A stretch of DNA of 33,579 nt. Origin: Flavobacteriaceae bacterium (GTDB lineage: Bacteria; Bacteroidota; Bacteroidia; Flavobacteriales; Flavobacteriaceae). The DNA lies in the NCBI GenBank assembly GCA_029861705.1, contig JAOTYW010000005.1, positions 1 through 33,579 on the forward strand, in the 5' to 3' direction. Below the pieces are notes generated by a model. That model did not search any database and was not told the DNA's origin. It saw only the letters and a list, made by a program, of their open reading frames with translations. This document shows positions 15,638 through 25,273 of the stretch, piece after piece (the stretch's first letter is position 1; every line of letters begins with the position of its first letter). The translations under genes and the position numbers were made by a program.

Positions 15638-17329
15638 ATGAGCAAAGGCGTAAATACTAGCAGAGCCAGAGCATCCACAAGCGCAATTGAGAGGCTTTAT
15701 GTGACCATGCGTCACTTGTTTAATAGGGGCTTTTACAAGCCTATGGGAATTTCCGGTGAATCCTTGCGAAACGCCTTGTTATTGTTGAGGCCTGAGATTT
15801 ATGGTTCAATTGCCGAGGAGAAAATAGAACTCAAAGGTTTGCTTTATGTCCTTGACCGGCTTCCGGAAGGAATAGAGGAATGTCGTTATATCAATCTAAC
15901 TTCAGACGAAGGCTTTACAAGATCTCACATTCAGCCTATTATACCCCCTAAACGACGCAGAAATTGCTATCGGATTGATAGCGAGCAAATGAATATCGAG
16001 ATCACCAGGGGGCGCTCTGATATCTATGACATTTTAACACACCTTACATTCCTATTCATAGAATCCAGAAAAATTTGCGAAAGAGTACTGATTGAAGAAA
16101 CGGGTAAGACAGTCAGAGACTGGTATAAGTTGGAAGAAGCCCTTGCACAAAAAAAATTATCTCAAGAACAGCTGGAAGTAGCCATAATACATACGGCCAA
16201 CATATTGGGCAGGTCATTTGATGAAGTGTTGGAGATCTACAATAAACTGAAAAGTAAGTCGGCCCCACACAGATTTCTTTCTATTATTTATTGGTTAGGC
16301 AAGCTTGCCATTGAAGAAGAAACCGGAGGCGAAAAACGCATTATTACCTTCAGCATGTTACTTCGGGAGCGTTTAGGCCATCATATCCATGGCGATCGAT
16401 GGGCAAATACCATAAAGAAGGTCCTTGACGAAAAAAATCTGCTACATCGTCCATTGCATATCATTAGTGCCAATATGCACAGTGTTGTCAACTCAATTTT
16501 TGCGAGAAAAGCCCTGACTAAAGAATTTTCGAATAATGGAACTTTAGATATTTACAAAGCACTGAGCTTGGAAAAGAATAATCATCTCAGGAATAAGGTC
16601 ATCGAAATGGCCAAAAAGAATGGAATGACTACCATTGAAGACACTTCAGGGACGAACATTGACGTACAACTGTTTGATCTGGCAAATTTGGGAAAAGATG
16701 CCTGCTGTTATGATTTACCGAAAACCCTCTCTAAAAATGAAATTCCTGTAATCCTCGTAATGGACTATGCATTTGGAGAACAGGCGTTTGAGACTATTGA
16801 TGAATTACTTAAACCGTATAAGGCCAATGATCTGGACCCTGTATTCATGAACATAGCCTCCATATCAATTATGGGAAAAGCAGGTATTTTGGAAGGGGGG
16901 AAAGGAGATTTAATGATCCCTACAGCACACATATTCGAGGGAACTGCGGACAATTATCCCATCGACAATGCATTTACAAGAGCCGACTTTGAAGACAATG
17001 GATTGCAAATACTCGAAGGACCTATGGTAACAGTTTTGGGAACATCACTGCAGAATAAAGATATCCTTCACTTTTTTAAAGAATCTACCTGGAAGGCCAT
17101 CGGTCTGGAAATGGAGGGTGTCCATTATCAGAAAGCCATCCAGGCTGCGGCGAAGATCAGAAAAAGCATTCGAGAAGATGTTATCACACGATATGCGTAT
17201 TATGCTTCGGATAACCCTCTAAAAACCGGAGGCACCTTGGCATCAGGAGGTCTCGGTACTACAGGGGTAAAACCCACATATCTGATAACTGACAAAATAT
17301 TAAATCAAATATTTAACTTCAAACCATGA
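15638..17329 (+). CDS. DUF6909-like protein with nucleoside phosphorylase-like C-terminal region
   Basis: A 563-residue Bacteroidota protein that I recognise, from memory, as DUF6909. Function is unknown. The N-terminal 250 residues are mainly helical and basic in places. From about residue 285 the sequence looks like a purine-nucleoside-phosphorylase fold: SISIMGKAGILEGGKGDLMIP resembles the loop that binds phosphate and base, and GLEMEGVHY (489-497) resembles the EME ribose-binding motif of that superfamily. The tail holds a Gly-rich stretch, TGGTLASGGLGTTG. There is no signal peptide, so it is cytoplasmic. Its TGA overlaps the ATG of the Wzz-like gene (ATGA), so translation is coupled to the polysaccharide cluster. 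The enzymatic role is inference. Confidence 0.8.
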   Translation: MSKGVNTSRARASTSAIERLYVTMRHLFNRGFYKPMGISGESLRNALLLLRPEIYGSIAEEKIELKGLLYVLDRLPEGIEECRYINLTSDEGFTRSHIQPIIPPKRRRNCYRIDSEQMNIEITRGRSDIYDILTHLTFLFIESRKICERVLIEETGKTVRDWYKLEEALAQKKLSQEQLEVAIIHTANILGRSFDEVLEIYNKLKSKSAPHRFLSIIYWLGKLAIEEETGGEKRIITFSMLLRERLGHHIHGDRWANTIKKVLDEKNLLHRPLHIISANMHSVVNSIFARKALTKEFSNNGTLDIYKALSLEKNNHLRNKVIEMAKKNGMTTIEDTSGTNIDVQLFDLANLGKDACCYDLPKTLSKNEIPVILVMDYAFGEQAFETIDELLKPYKANDLDPVFMNIASISIMGKAGILEGGKGDLMIPTAHIFEGTADNYPIDNAFTRADFEDNGLQILEGPMVTVLGTSLQNKDILHFFKESTWKAIGLEMEGVHYQKAIQAAAKIRKSIREDVITRYAYYASDNPLKTGGTLASGGLGTTGVKPTYLITDKILNQIFNFKP

Positions 17330-18330
17330 GTACTGACATTTCAAATTCTCCGGGATCCCCTAATGACGAACTAGATCTGGGTCAACTTTTTACACTAATC
17401 AAAAAGGGATTTTTAGGTGTATTCAAGTTCTTTTTACGCCTTTTCGTCTATGTACGAAATAACATAATTTGGCTGATTGTATTGAGTATACTGGGTGCTG
17501 CCTTGGGAATTGGCTTAAATAAAATATCTGCAAGGAAGTTAAAGACAGAAGTAATTGTCAGTCCCAATTTAAAAAGCAAGAATTACCTATATGATGCTGT
17601 TAATGAGATCAATGGGAAGATTAAAGCCAAAGACACGGCATTTTTTGCCTCCCTGGATGTAGGAAAGCGTGAATTTGAGAAATTTGAGGTTACAGTTGTT
17701 CCTGTTAGTATCAAAATAGAAGAAGACTTAGAGGCGGATATAAAATACCTGGAAGCATTAGAACCTTTTCAGAATTCACAAGCCACAGCAGATATCATCC
17801 GGAATTTACTGATAGATCAAAATTCATTTGAACAAAGAGTTACCTTTTTTTACAGGGATCCAATTTCTGGACCTGTAGTAGCTAGAAAATTAATCGACTA
17901 CATCAATAGCAATGATTACTATAGAAAATTGGTAGATGTCTACAATGCAAATGACCGCTCTCGCCTACTACAAAACGATTCAATTTTAGGTCAGATAGAT
18001 GAATTAATCAATACCTATACAACGCAAATGAATGCTAACGATCAAGCAGTAGAAGGTCAACTGGTCATATCAGAGGAGGAGGAATTGGATATCCCACAAT
18101 TATTTACCCTTAAGAATACCCTTATCACTCAATCTGAATTTAAACGCGTAGAACTGCAACAACGAACGGCTCCTTTAGGCATCGTCAATTTTGGACAATC
18201 TCAGCTTGTAAAAATTCCACTTTTTGGCAAATCAATATTCTTGATCCCATTGATCTTTATAGGGATCTTTATCCTTATTGATATCATAAAATATTTAAAC
18301 AAAAAATCAAGAGAACTCCTTCCTGAATGA
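17326..18330 (+). CDS. Wzz-like polysaccharide chain-length determinant protein
   Basis: A 334-residue protein with two transmembrane helices, about 46-66 (NIIWLIVLSILGAALGIGL) and 303-322 (IFLIPLIFIGIFILIDII), flanking a large periplasmic region. This is the Wzz/PCP topology, which sets polymer length with the Wzy polymerase. It opens with a cytoplasmic DELDLGQLFTLIKKG typical of flavobacterial Wzz-like proteins. It carries no fused or adjacent tyrosine kinase, so it is of the PCP-1 rather than the Wzc type. It overlaps the upstream and downstream genes by 4 bp each (ATGA), placing it firmly in one operon. Confidence 0.8.
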   Translation: MSTDISNSPGSPNDELDLGQLFTLIKKGFLGVFKFFLRLFVYVRNNIIWLIVLSILGAALGIGLNKISARKLKTEVIVSPNLKSKNYLYDAVNEINGKIKAKDTAFFASLDVGKREFEKFEVTVVPVSIKIEEDLEADIKYLEALEPFQNSQATADIIRNLLIDQNSFEQRVTFFYRDPISGPVVARKLIDYINSNDYYRKLVDVYNANDRSRLLQNDSILGQIDELINTYTTQMNANDQAVEGQLVISEEEELDIPQLFTLKNTLITQSEFKRVELQQRTAPLGIVNFGQSQLVKIPLFGKSIFLIPLIFIGIFILIDIIKYLNKKSRELLPE

Positions 18331-19358
18331 CGGATGAGGTGGATCAAAATACGATTTTAATTACCGGTGGAGCTGGCTTTATCGGAAGTAATTTTATTGC
18401 GTATTTTCTGGACCAATATCCCGCGTATCACATTATCAATCTCGATAAACTCACCTATGCGGGAAGCAAGGAAAACATGTCTGACTTCGTTAAGGATTCC
18501 AGGCATACCTTTGTTCAAGGAGATATCTGTGATCAAAAATTACTTAGCCAGATATTTGCATCAAACAGGATAGATGGAGTCATCCATTTCGCGGCAGAAT
18601 CCCATGTAGATCGATCAATTGAAGGCCCGGATGCATTTGTACAAACCAATATTGTTGGCACCTATTTCTTACTTGAGGCAGCAAAGAAAGCCTGGGAAAG
18701 AACTTCTTCGGGGCAGGAAGAATCTCCACGCTTCCATCATATCTCTACAGATGAAGTCTATGGCAGTTTGGGGAAGGAAGGGTATTTTAATGAGCAGTCT
18801 CCCTATGCCCCGAATAGTCCGTATAGTGCTTCTAAAGCAGCATCTGATCATCTAGTACGAAGTTATCATCACACCTATGGAATGAACATTTGCATAACGC
18901 ATTGCTCTAATAATTATGGTCCGCTACAAAACGATGAAAAGCTCATACCAACCATTATTAGAAATGCGATCGAAGGCAGGCCGATACCAATTTATGGCGA
19001 TGGATCTAATGTGCGAGATTGGCTTTATGTAGCCGATCATTGTGATGCTATTGACAAGGTATACCACAAAGGGCGAGCAGGTGAAACATATACGATCGGA
19101 GCCTGTAATGAGCTTGACAACATGTCAATGGCCACCCATATCTGTGAACAGTTGGATATTTACTACCCGAAAGCAAAAGGTTCATATAAAGAGCAAATAA
19201 CTTTGGTAGCTGACAGACCAGGACACGATTTCCGGTATGCGATCGATGCAACTAAAATGTCAAAGGAACTAGGTTGGAAACCACAAACTGAGTTTAATAA
19301 AGGCTTGTTGAAAACCATAAATTGGTTTGTCAAAAAATATAAGATCCAAACAGTATGA
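18327..19358 (+). CDS. rfbB: dTDP-glucose 4,6-dehydratase
   Basis: The second step of dTDP-L-rhamnose synthesis, a short-chain dehydrogenase of 343 residues. The NAD-binding [10 protein letters not shown] is near the start (about residues 12-21), followed by [24 protein letters not shown], the active-site [10 protein letters not shown] and the catalytic [10 protein letters not shown], then [16 protein letters not shown]. All catalytic features are present. It overlaps the Wzz-like gene and rfbA by 4 bp each (ATGA). It feeds the rhamnose branch completed by rfbC and rfbD. Confidence 0.97.
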   Translation: MTDEVDQNTILITGGAGFIGSNFIAYFLDQYPAYHIINLDKLTYAGSKENMSDFVKDSRHTFVQGDICDQKLLSQIFASNRIDGVIHFAAESHVDRSIEGPDAFVQTNIVGTYFLLEAAKKAWERTSSGQEESPRFHHISTDEVYGSLGKEGYFNEQSPYAPNSPYSASKAASDHLVRSYHHTYGMNICITHCSNNYGPLQNDEKLIPTIIRNAIEGRPIPIYGDGSNVRDWLYVADHCDAIDKVYHKGRAGETYTIGACNELDNMSMATHICEQLDIYYPKAKGSYKEQITLVADRPGHDFRYAIDATKMSKELGWKPQTEFNKGLLKTINWFVKKYKIQTV

Positions 19359-20215
19359 AAGGTATTATTCTGGCAGGAGGAAGCGGCACGCGTTTATACC
19401 CACTTACCCAAGTGGTAAGTAAGCAACTTATGCCCGTTTATGACAAGCCAATGATCTACTATCCCCTATCTACGCTATTATCTGCGGGGATACAAGATAT
19501 TTTAATCATCACTACCCCCAGTGACCAGCATTTATTTATCCAATTACTGGGTGATGGGTCTCAATTAGGTTGTTCATTTTCCTATGCCGTTCAATCCGAT
19601 CCAAAAGGAATTGCAGACGCATTTTTAATCGGAGCAGACTTTATTGGAGAGGAGAATGTTGCACTAATCTTAGGAGATAATATATTTTACGGTACAGGGC
19701 TCAATACATTGCTGGCAGAATGTACTGATCCCAGCGGGGGTATTATTTTTGGATATCATGTTCAGGACCCTCAGCGATACGGGGTTGTGGAGTTTGATAA
19801 GAATTCGAATGCAATTTCCATTGAGGAAAAACCGAAAACGCCAAAATCAAACTATGCGATACCCGGTATCTATTTTTACGACAATGAAGTGGTTACTATA
19901 GCCCGGGGCATTACACCAAGCAGCCGGGGCGAACTTGAGATCTCCGATATCAACAAAAAGTACCTTGAAATGGGCAAATTACAGGTGCGCCGTATGGACA
20001 GGGGGATGGCATGGCTGGATACAGGCACGGTCAGTTCACTTATGCAAGCTGCACAATTCGTGGAAGTGATCGAAGGCCGCCAGGGGTTGAAGATTGGTTG
20101 TATTGAAGAAGTAGCATATTCCAATGGCTTCATTACAAAGGAGCAATTGCAGTCATTGGCGAGGCCGTTAGTAAAAAGCGGCTATGGAAAATATCTCATG
20201 GATTTAATGAACTAA
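19355..20215 (+). CDS. rfbA: Glucose-1-phosphate thymidylyltransferase
   Basis: The first step of dTDP-L-rhamnose synthesis, joining glucose-1-phosphate to dTTP. The 286 residues begin with the nucleotidyltransferase signature [18 protein letters not shown] and [15 protein letters not shown], followed by [32 protein letters not shown] and [14 protein letters not shown]. It has normal length and intact motifs. It starts inside the rfbB stop (ATGA) and ends 14 bp before rfbC. Confidence 0.97.
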   Translation: MKGIILAGGSGTRLYPLTQVVSKQLMPVYDKPMIYYPLSTLLSAGIQDILIITTPSDQHLFIQLLGDGSQLGCSFSYAVQSDPKGIADAFLIGADFIGEENVALILGDNIFYGTGLNTLLAECTDPSGGIIFGYHVQDPQRYGVVEFDKNSNAISIEEKPKTPKSNYAIPGIYFYDNEVVTIARGITPSSRGELEISDINKKYLEMGKLQVRRMDRGMAWLDTGTVSSLMQAAQFVEVIEGRQGLKIGCIEEVAYSNGFITKEQLQSLARPLVKSGYGKYLMDLMN

Positions 20216-20229
20216 TATCATAACTGCTG

Positions 20230-20775
20230 TTGGAAATAACTAAAACCCATATTGAAGGATTATTCATCTTGAAACCCACTGTTTATGAGGACTTGAGAGG
20301 AGGATTTTTCGAGTCATTCAATAAGCGAAAAATGGAAGCTGCATTGAAAGAAGATTTAAACTTTGTCCAGGACAATCATTCTGTGTCCAGAAGAGGTGTT
20401 CTGAGAGGCTTACATTACCAACTGGGCGAAATGGCCCAGGCAAAAATTGTCCGTGTTGTCTTTGGTTCTGTGCAGGACGTCGTGGTGGATATTCGACCGG
20501 ATAGTCTAACATATGGCGAGCATTTATCGATGGAACTACATGCCGCGGACAGAAATATGATCTTTCTACCGCGCGGAATGGCACATGGATTTCTCGCACT
20601 CGAGGACGATACAGAATTTCTGTATAAATGTGACAATTATTACGATCAGGGTGCAGAGCGAGGAATTCGTTACGATGATAAAACTATTGGAATAAGCTGG
20701 CAGCTACCTGATAAAGACATCATCTTATCAGAGAAGGATCGCAACCTTCCCTATTTAAACTCCTTCTCCCTATGA
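20230..20775 (+). CDS. rfbC: dTDP-4-dehydrorhamnose 3,5-epimerase
   Basis: The third step of dTDP-L-rhamnose synthesis; a cupin of 181 residues. The start codon is TTG at 20230, giving (M)EITKTHIEGLFILKP, which lines up with the usual family N-terminus; no ATG fits. The catalytic His lies in RGVLRGLHYQ, and FLPRGMAHGFLALEDDTEFLYKC and YDDKTIGISW are typical. It overlaps rfbD by 4 bp (ATGA). Confidence 0.96.
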   Translation: MEITKTHIEGLFILKPTVYEDLRGGFFESFNKRKMEAALKEDLNFVQDNHSVSRRGVLRGLHYQLGEMAQAKIVRVVFGSVQDVVVDIRPDSLTYGEHLSMELHAADRNMIFLPRGMAHGFLALEDDTEFLYKCDNYYDQGAERGIRYDDKTIGISWQLPDKDIILSEKDRNLPYLNSFSL

Positions 20776-21557
20776 ACCGTGTTCTGGTAACGGGAGCAGG
20801 AGGGCAGTTGGGGCAACAACTCCAGGAAATTTCTTCAGCATACCCCGAGTTAAAATTCACTTTTGCATCACAAGCAGATTTGGACATTACGGATGAAGAA
20901 GCCCTGGAGTCCTATCTAAAAAATAGCGCATTTGACTATTGTATCAATACTGCGGCATTTACCGATGTGGATGGCGCAGAACGATTTGCTGAACAAGCTT
21001 TTGAGGTTAATGCTACCGGGGTAAAATACCTTGCCATGGCGTGTCATAAACACCATGTAACACTGATACATATTTCTACAGACTATGTTTTTGACGGCAA
21101 AAAGAAAGAAGGATATTTTCCTGAAGACATTGCGAATCCAATTAACGCATACGGCGCCTCAAAACTGCAGGGAGAGATGTATGTAAGACATATTTTAGAG
21201 CAGTATGCGATAATCCGATCTTCCTGGCTTTATTCAGATTATGGTAAAAATTTTTATACAACGATCTCTAAAAAGTTATTGGAAGAAAAATCCATTGGAG
21301 TTACCAACGCACAAACGGGCCGACCCACACACGCCAAAGATTTAGGGAAATTTATTCTGGATTGGATTATGGACAAACAACGGCAATATGGCATTATTCA
21401 CTTTGCCGGTCCAGAGATCATGACTTGGTATGAATTTGCCAAAAAGATAGCTATAGAGCAAGGTCTGGGACACGAAGGAAAGATTGTTAAGGATAATAAT
21501 TATCGTAGTTTTGCGCCAAGGCCGGCACATAGTGTCCTGCGCATGCATAAAGCTTAA
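20772..21557 (+). CDS. rfbD: dTDP-4-dehydrorhamnose reductase, C-terminally short
   Basis: The last step of dTDP-L-rhamnose synthesis, an NADPH-dependent reductase. The 261 residues contain the Rossmann motif GAGGQLGQQL, STDYVFDGKK, the catalytic YGASKLQGE, and RSSWLYSDYGKNF. The family usually runs to about 285-300 residues and goes on after RPxxSVL with a helix and a WxxxL segment. Here RPAHSVLRMHKA is followed directly by TAA, and wecB begins 6 bp later, so about 20-35 residues are missing. The substrate site and catalytic residues remain, so activity is possible but not certain. Confidence 0.92.
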   Translation: MNRVLVTGAGGQLGQQLQEISSAYPELKFTFASQADLDITDEEALESYLKNSAFDYCINTAAFTDVDGAERFAEQAFEVNATGVKYLAMACHKHHVTLIHISTDYVFDGKKKEGYFPEDIANPINAYGASKLQGEMYVRHILEQYAIIRSSWLYSDYGKNFYTTISKKLLEEKSIGVTNAQTGRPTHAKDLGKFILDWIMDKQRQYGIIHFAGPEIMTWYEFAKKIAIEQGLGHEGKIVKDNNYRSFAPRPAHSVLRMHKA

Positions 21558-21563
21558 TATTCC

Positions 21564-22691
21564 GTGGTTAAAAGAAATCTGATCATTTTTGGTACTCGCC
21601 CCGAGGCCATTAAAATGGCTCCTTTGATTAGTGCATTTGCAAAAGATCAGGAGCATTTTGAAACCAGGGTCTGTGTGACAGCACAACACAGGGAGATGCT
21701 GGATCAGGTGTTGGACTTCTTCGGTATTACACCGGATTACGACCTCAACCTTATGAAGCCCGGGCAGCATTTATATGGGCTTACTGCTGCAATAATTGAA
21801 TCTTTGAAACCCGTTTTAGAAGAGTTTAAACCTGACTTCGTTTTTGTACATGGAGATACAACAACAACCATGGCTAGCTCTATTGCTGCCTTCTATGCCG
21901 GCGCCAAAGTATGTCATGTAGAAGCTGGCTTGCGAACTTTTAACAAATGGGCTCCTTTTCCTGAAGAAATGAATAGAAAGATCACAGGTTGCCTTGCCGA
22001 TTATCATTTCGCACCAACTCAGACTTCCTTCGATAACCTGATCAGAGAAAACACCAACAAAGAACAGATATTAATAACTGGGAATACGGTAATAGATGCC
22101 TTGCAATTCAGTACGGCAAAAGTGTCTGAAGGGCATTTTTCGGACGATGAAATTGAGCAATTGAAAAGTAAATTAGATTTTGAAAAGAAAATCATTTTAG
22201 TAACGGGCCATAGACGTGAAAATCACGGCCAGGGTTTTTTGAATATTTGCCATGCCTTAAAAACATTGGCTAATGAACATGGCGATATTGAAATAATCTA
22301 TCCTGTACATCTTAATCCCAAAGTCCAGGAACCCGTATATAGGATTTTGGGAAACCAGCCTAACATCCACTTAGTGGATCCCTTAGGATATCCGGCATTT
22401 GTATGGCTTATGAATCAAAGTCATTTAATAATTACAGATAGTGGAGGTGTTCAGGAAGAAGCTCCGAGCCTTGGAAAGCCCGTACTTGTGATGCGGGAAA
22501 ATACTGAGCGTCCTGAAGCGGTTGAAGCCGGCACCGTGGTCATGGTGGGGACTTCCCCGGAGAAGATTGTATCAGAGGCAAAAGAACTTTTGCTCAACCC
22601 GGATAGATACAAAGAAATGTCTGCCCGCCACAATCCGTATGGTGATGGCCTGGCTTCGAAAAGAATTGTAGATTTTATATTGGCAAAATAA
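21564..22691 (+). CDS. wecB: UDP-N-acetylglucosamine 2-epimerase (non-hydrolysing)
   Basis: Interconverts UDP-GlcNAc and UDP-ManNAc. The 375-residue protein starts at GTG (V/M-VKRNLIIFGTRPEAIKMAP). Signatures are CVTAQHREMLDQVL, VHGDTTTTMASSIAAFY, CHVEAGLRT, VTGHRRENHG and TDSGGVQEEAPSLGKPVLV with RENTERPEA. It is complete, of normal length, 6 bp after rfbD and 1 bp before wecC. With wecC it makes UDP-ManNAcA for the polysaccharide. Confidence 0.96.
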   Translation: MVKRNLIIFGTRPEAIKMAPLISAFAKDQEHFETRVCVTAQHREMLDQVLDFFGITPDYDLNLMKPGQHLYGLTAAIIESLKPVLEEFKPDFVFVHGDTTTTMASSIAAFYAGAKVCHVEAGLRTFNKWAPFPEEMNRKITGCLADYHFAPTQTSFDNLIRENTNKEQILITGNTVIDALQFSTAKVSEGHFSDDEIEQLKSKLDFEKKIILVTGHRRENHGQGFLNICHALKTLANEHGDIEIIYPVHLNPKVQEPVYRILGNQPNIHLVDPLGYPAFVWLMNQSHLIITDSGGVQEEAPSLGKPVLVMRENTERPEAVEAGTVVMVGTSPEKIVSEAKELLLNPDRYKEMSARHNPYGDGLASKRIVDFILAK

Positions 22692-22692
22692 T

Positions 22693-23904
22693 ATGAATGA
22701 TCACCAGGTAGTAATGATGGGTTTGGGATATATTGGCCTTCCTACCGCAGCTTTGATTGCAAAAAATGGTACCAGAGTAATTGGTGTGGATATCAATGAG
22801 GAAGTAGTCAAAGTCATAAACTCAGGGAAGGTTCATATTATTGAACCCCAATTAGAGAATGAAGTTTCTACCGCGGTCAAAAGCGGACTCCTTACTGCAC
22901 ATACTGCACCTGTAGAGGGGGATGTGTATTTGATAGTAGTACCTACACCATTTAAAGGGAAACACGAACCTGATATATCCTATGTTGAAGCGGCAACGCG
23001 AACTATCTTGCCTTTGCTTAAGGAGGGTGACTTGTATATAATTGAATCTACTTCCCCAATTGGCACCACGGAAAAAATGAGAGATCTGATCTATGAGAGC
23101 AGACCTGAACTGGAAAACACCTTGTTTATTGCCTATTGCCCAGAGCGAGTCTTGCCGGGCAATGTCATGCATGAACTTGTACATAATGATCGTGTAATTG
23201 GGGGGATTGACGACCAATCTACCGAAAAGGCATCAGCCTTCTACAGCCAATATGTAAAGGGTAATTTGCACAAGACGAATGCACGTACGGCAGAAATGTG
23301 CAAGCTTGTGGAGAACTCCTCACGCGACGTACAGATCGCATTTGCCAATGAACTCTCACTCATTTGTGATAAAGCCGATATCAACGTCTGGGAATTGATC
23401 AATTTGGCCAATAGGCATCCCCGCGTAAATATTCTTAGTCCCGGTTCCGGTGTAGGAGGACATTGCATTGCCGTGGATCCATATTTTATCGTCAGCGATT
23501 ATCCTTTGGAATCAAAAATCATTGGGGCCGCCCGTGAAATAAATAATTATAAGTCGTTTTGGTGTGCCGAAAAAATACATCGAACCAAATTACAGTTCGA
23601 ATTAGATCATGGAAGGAAGCCTTCAATAGCCATAATGGGGCTGGCGTTCAAACCAAATATCGATGATCTCAGAGAATCGCCTTCTAAGTGGATAGCAGAA
23701 AAAGTGCTGCAGCAAGCCAACAATGAAACGTATTACATAGTGGAACCCAACATTTCTTCGCATGACTCATATACACTTACGCCATTTAAAGAGGCAGTTA
23801 AAAAAGCAGATATAATTGCCTTCCTGGTTGCACATAAGGAATTCAAAAAAATTGATATCCCTACAGACAAAATAGTTTTAGACTTTTGTGGGGTTACGGA
23901 ATAA
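22693..23904 (+). CDS. wecC: UDP-N-acetyl-D-mannosamine dehydrogenase
   Basis: Oxidises UDP-ManNAc to UDP-ManNAcA in two NAD-dependent steps. The 403 residues show the N-terminal Rossmann motif GLGYIGLPTAALIA (about 10-23), the family stretch YCPERVLPGN, the catalytic Cys in GSGVGGHCIAVDPYF, and the C-terminal binding part GLAFKPNIDDLRESPS. It directly follows wecB. The resulting uronic acid makes the polymer acidic. WecC is the best fit because the 2-epimerase is the direct neighbour; another UDP-sugar dehydrogenase of the same family is the alternative. Confidence 0.93.
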   Translation: MNDHQVVMMGLGYIGLPTAALIAKNGTRVIGVDINEEVVKVINSGKVHIIEPQLENEVSTAVKSGLLTAHTAPVEGDVYLIVVPTPFKGKHEPDISYVEAATRTILPLLKEGDLYIIESTSPIGTTEKMRDLIYESRPELENTLFIAYCPERVLPGNVMHELVHNDRVIGGIDDQSTEKASAFYSQYVKGNLHKTNARTAEMCKLVENSSRDVQIAFANELSLICDKADINVWELINLANRHPRVNILSPGSGVGGHCIAVDPYFIVSDYPLESKIIGAAREINNYKSFWCAEKIHRTKLQFELDHGRKPSIAIMGLAFKPNIDDLRESPSKWIAEKVLQQANNETYYIVEPNISSHDSYTLTPFKEAVKKADIIAFLVAHKEFKKIDIPTDKIVLDFCGVTE

Positions 23905-23933
23905 GATGGTAAAAGCATGCCTATAAAAGTGCA

Positions 23934-25241
23934 TTGAAACAGCAACTTCAAAATATTTGGCAAGATTCGGATCGTAAAGAGATCCTGACCAAGGGATTCT
24001 CATTTCTGACGATACGTACTGCCGGGCTTTTAGCAGGCTACATTTTCACTTACCTGATCACCATCAATTACGGAGCTTCGGTTTATGGCCTTATTTCTCT
24101 TTGTTTCTCCCTCTTCATATTCGCAGGTATCCTGGGACGTTTAGGGACCGATATTAATTTGGTAAAGTTTTATTCTGACGAGAATAATCTTGGGGCTTCA
24201 GGACTGTTCTATAGGGTATTGATAAAATCTTTTTTGGCAGCGTCCCTGCTAGGCGCTTTGCTTTACTGGGGTCAGGATCTGTTTGTAATTTCCTTATTCG
24301 ATAAACCCCAACTCAGACCTTATATTTTATGGACTGCCCTGGCCATTCCTTTTTGGTCTGCCACCTTGGTATGTGCAGGAGTCCTCAGGGCAAGAAAGCA
24401 AAATAAGTGGTTTGCTTTTTTAAACAACCCAGGGAGATTTGCATTGGCAACGCTTGCATTGATTATCCTCTGGGCATGGGCTGATTCGCCGATCAATGCG
24501 ATAAAAGCACACTTTTATGGTGTAGCTGCTATGGCTTTAATTGCCTTTATTACCTGTATTTTGGGTTTTAAGAAATTTACACTTAGCTCTAACTGGAATT
24601 CCTGGATCTTTATTAGAGAATCCCTGCCAATGATGTTGTCTTCAACTATCCTTGTACTTCTGGGCTGGCTTGATACATTTGTGTTGGGGATCTTTGAAAC
24701 AGATGCCAATATTGGCATTTATAATGTGGCCTTGAAAATTAGTCTTCTCACAGGATTCGGACTTCAGGCAATTAACTCGATACTAGCTCCTAAATTGGCC
24801 AAAACTCATTCAGAAGGCAAGCTGCATCTTTTCAAAGGTTTAATTCGTTTCTCTACCAGGATCAATTTCTTTGCTACACTTGTAATAGTAATTGGCATCC
24901 TGATATTCCATCGGGGTTTGCTATCTATTTTTGGAGAAGAGTTTATAAGCGGAGCAACAGTACTGATCATCCTTTGCCTGGGTCAATTGATCAATGCTAT
25001 GTCGGGATCCATCGGGGAGATCATGTTGATGACCGGAAGGCAAATCCCCTATCAATATATAATGTTGGCGGCCCTTTTTCTAAACATTGTTCTGAATTTC
25101 ACATTGATTCCATTATATGGTATTTTAGGAGCGGCCATAGCTACTGCAAGTAGTATAGCCTTTTGGAATATTACCGGGGCGGTATATTTAAAGAGAAACG
25201 CAGGTCTTGAGTCCTATTATAATCCATTTAAACATAATTAA
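23934..25241 (+). CDS. Oligosaccharide flippase, Wzx type (first copy)
   Basis: A 435-residue protein with about 12-14 hydrophobic helices from residue 18 on (FLTIRTAGLLAGYIFTYLI) and the MATE-like polysaccharide transporter layout, with the C-terminal repeat IPLYGILGAAIATASS. It would move undecaprenyl-linked repeat units across the inner membrane. No ATG fits: the frame opens after a stop at 23910, and TTG 23934 is the only reasonable start. It is 29 bp after wecC and 32 bp before the second flippase. Confidence 0.88.
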   Translation: MKQQLQNIWQDSDRKEILTKGFSFLTIRTAGLLAGYIFTYLITINYGASVYGLISLCFSLFIFAGILGRLGTDINLVKFYSDENNLGASGLFYRVLIKSFLAASLLGALLYWGQDLFVISLFDKPQLRPYILWTALAIPFWSATLVCAGVLRARKQNKWFAFLNNPGRFALATLALIILWAWADSPINAIKAHFYGVAAMALIAFITCILGFKKFTLSSNWNSWIFIRESLPMMLSSTILVLLGWLDTFVLGIFETDANIGIYNVALKISLLTGFGLQAINSILAPKLAKTHSEGKLHLFKGLIRFSTRINFFATLVIVIGILIFHRGLLSIFGEEFISGATVLIILCLGQLINAMSGSIGEIMLMTGRQIPYQYIMLAALFLNIVLNFTLIPLYGILGAAIATASSIAFWNITGAVYLKRNAGLESYYNPFKHN

Positions 25242-25273
25242 AACAACCGAGGAGGCAATCATAATTATCATGA

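Noticed and set aside
16895-16903. G-run in the DUF6909-like gene as a phase-variation tract
   Set aside because: Only six G in a row and the frame is intact on both sides; too short for frequent slippage.
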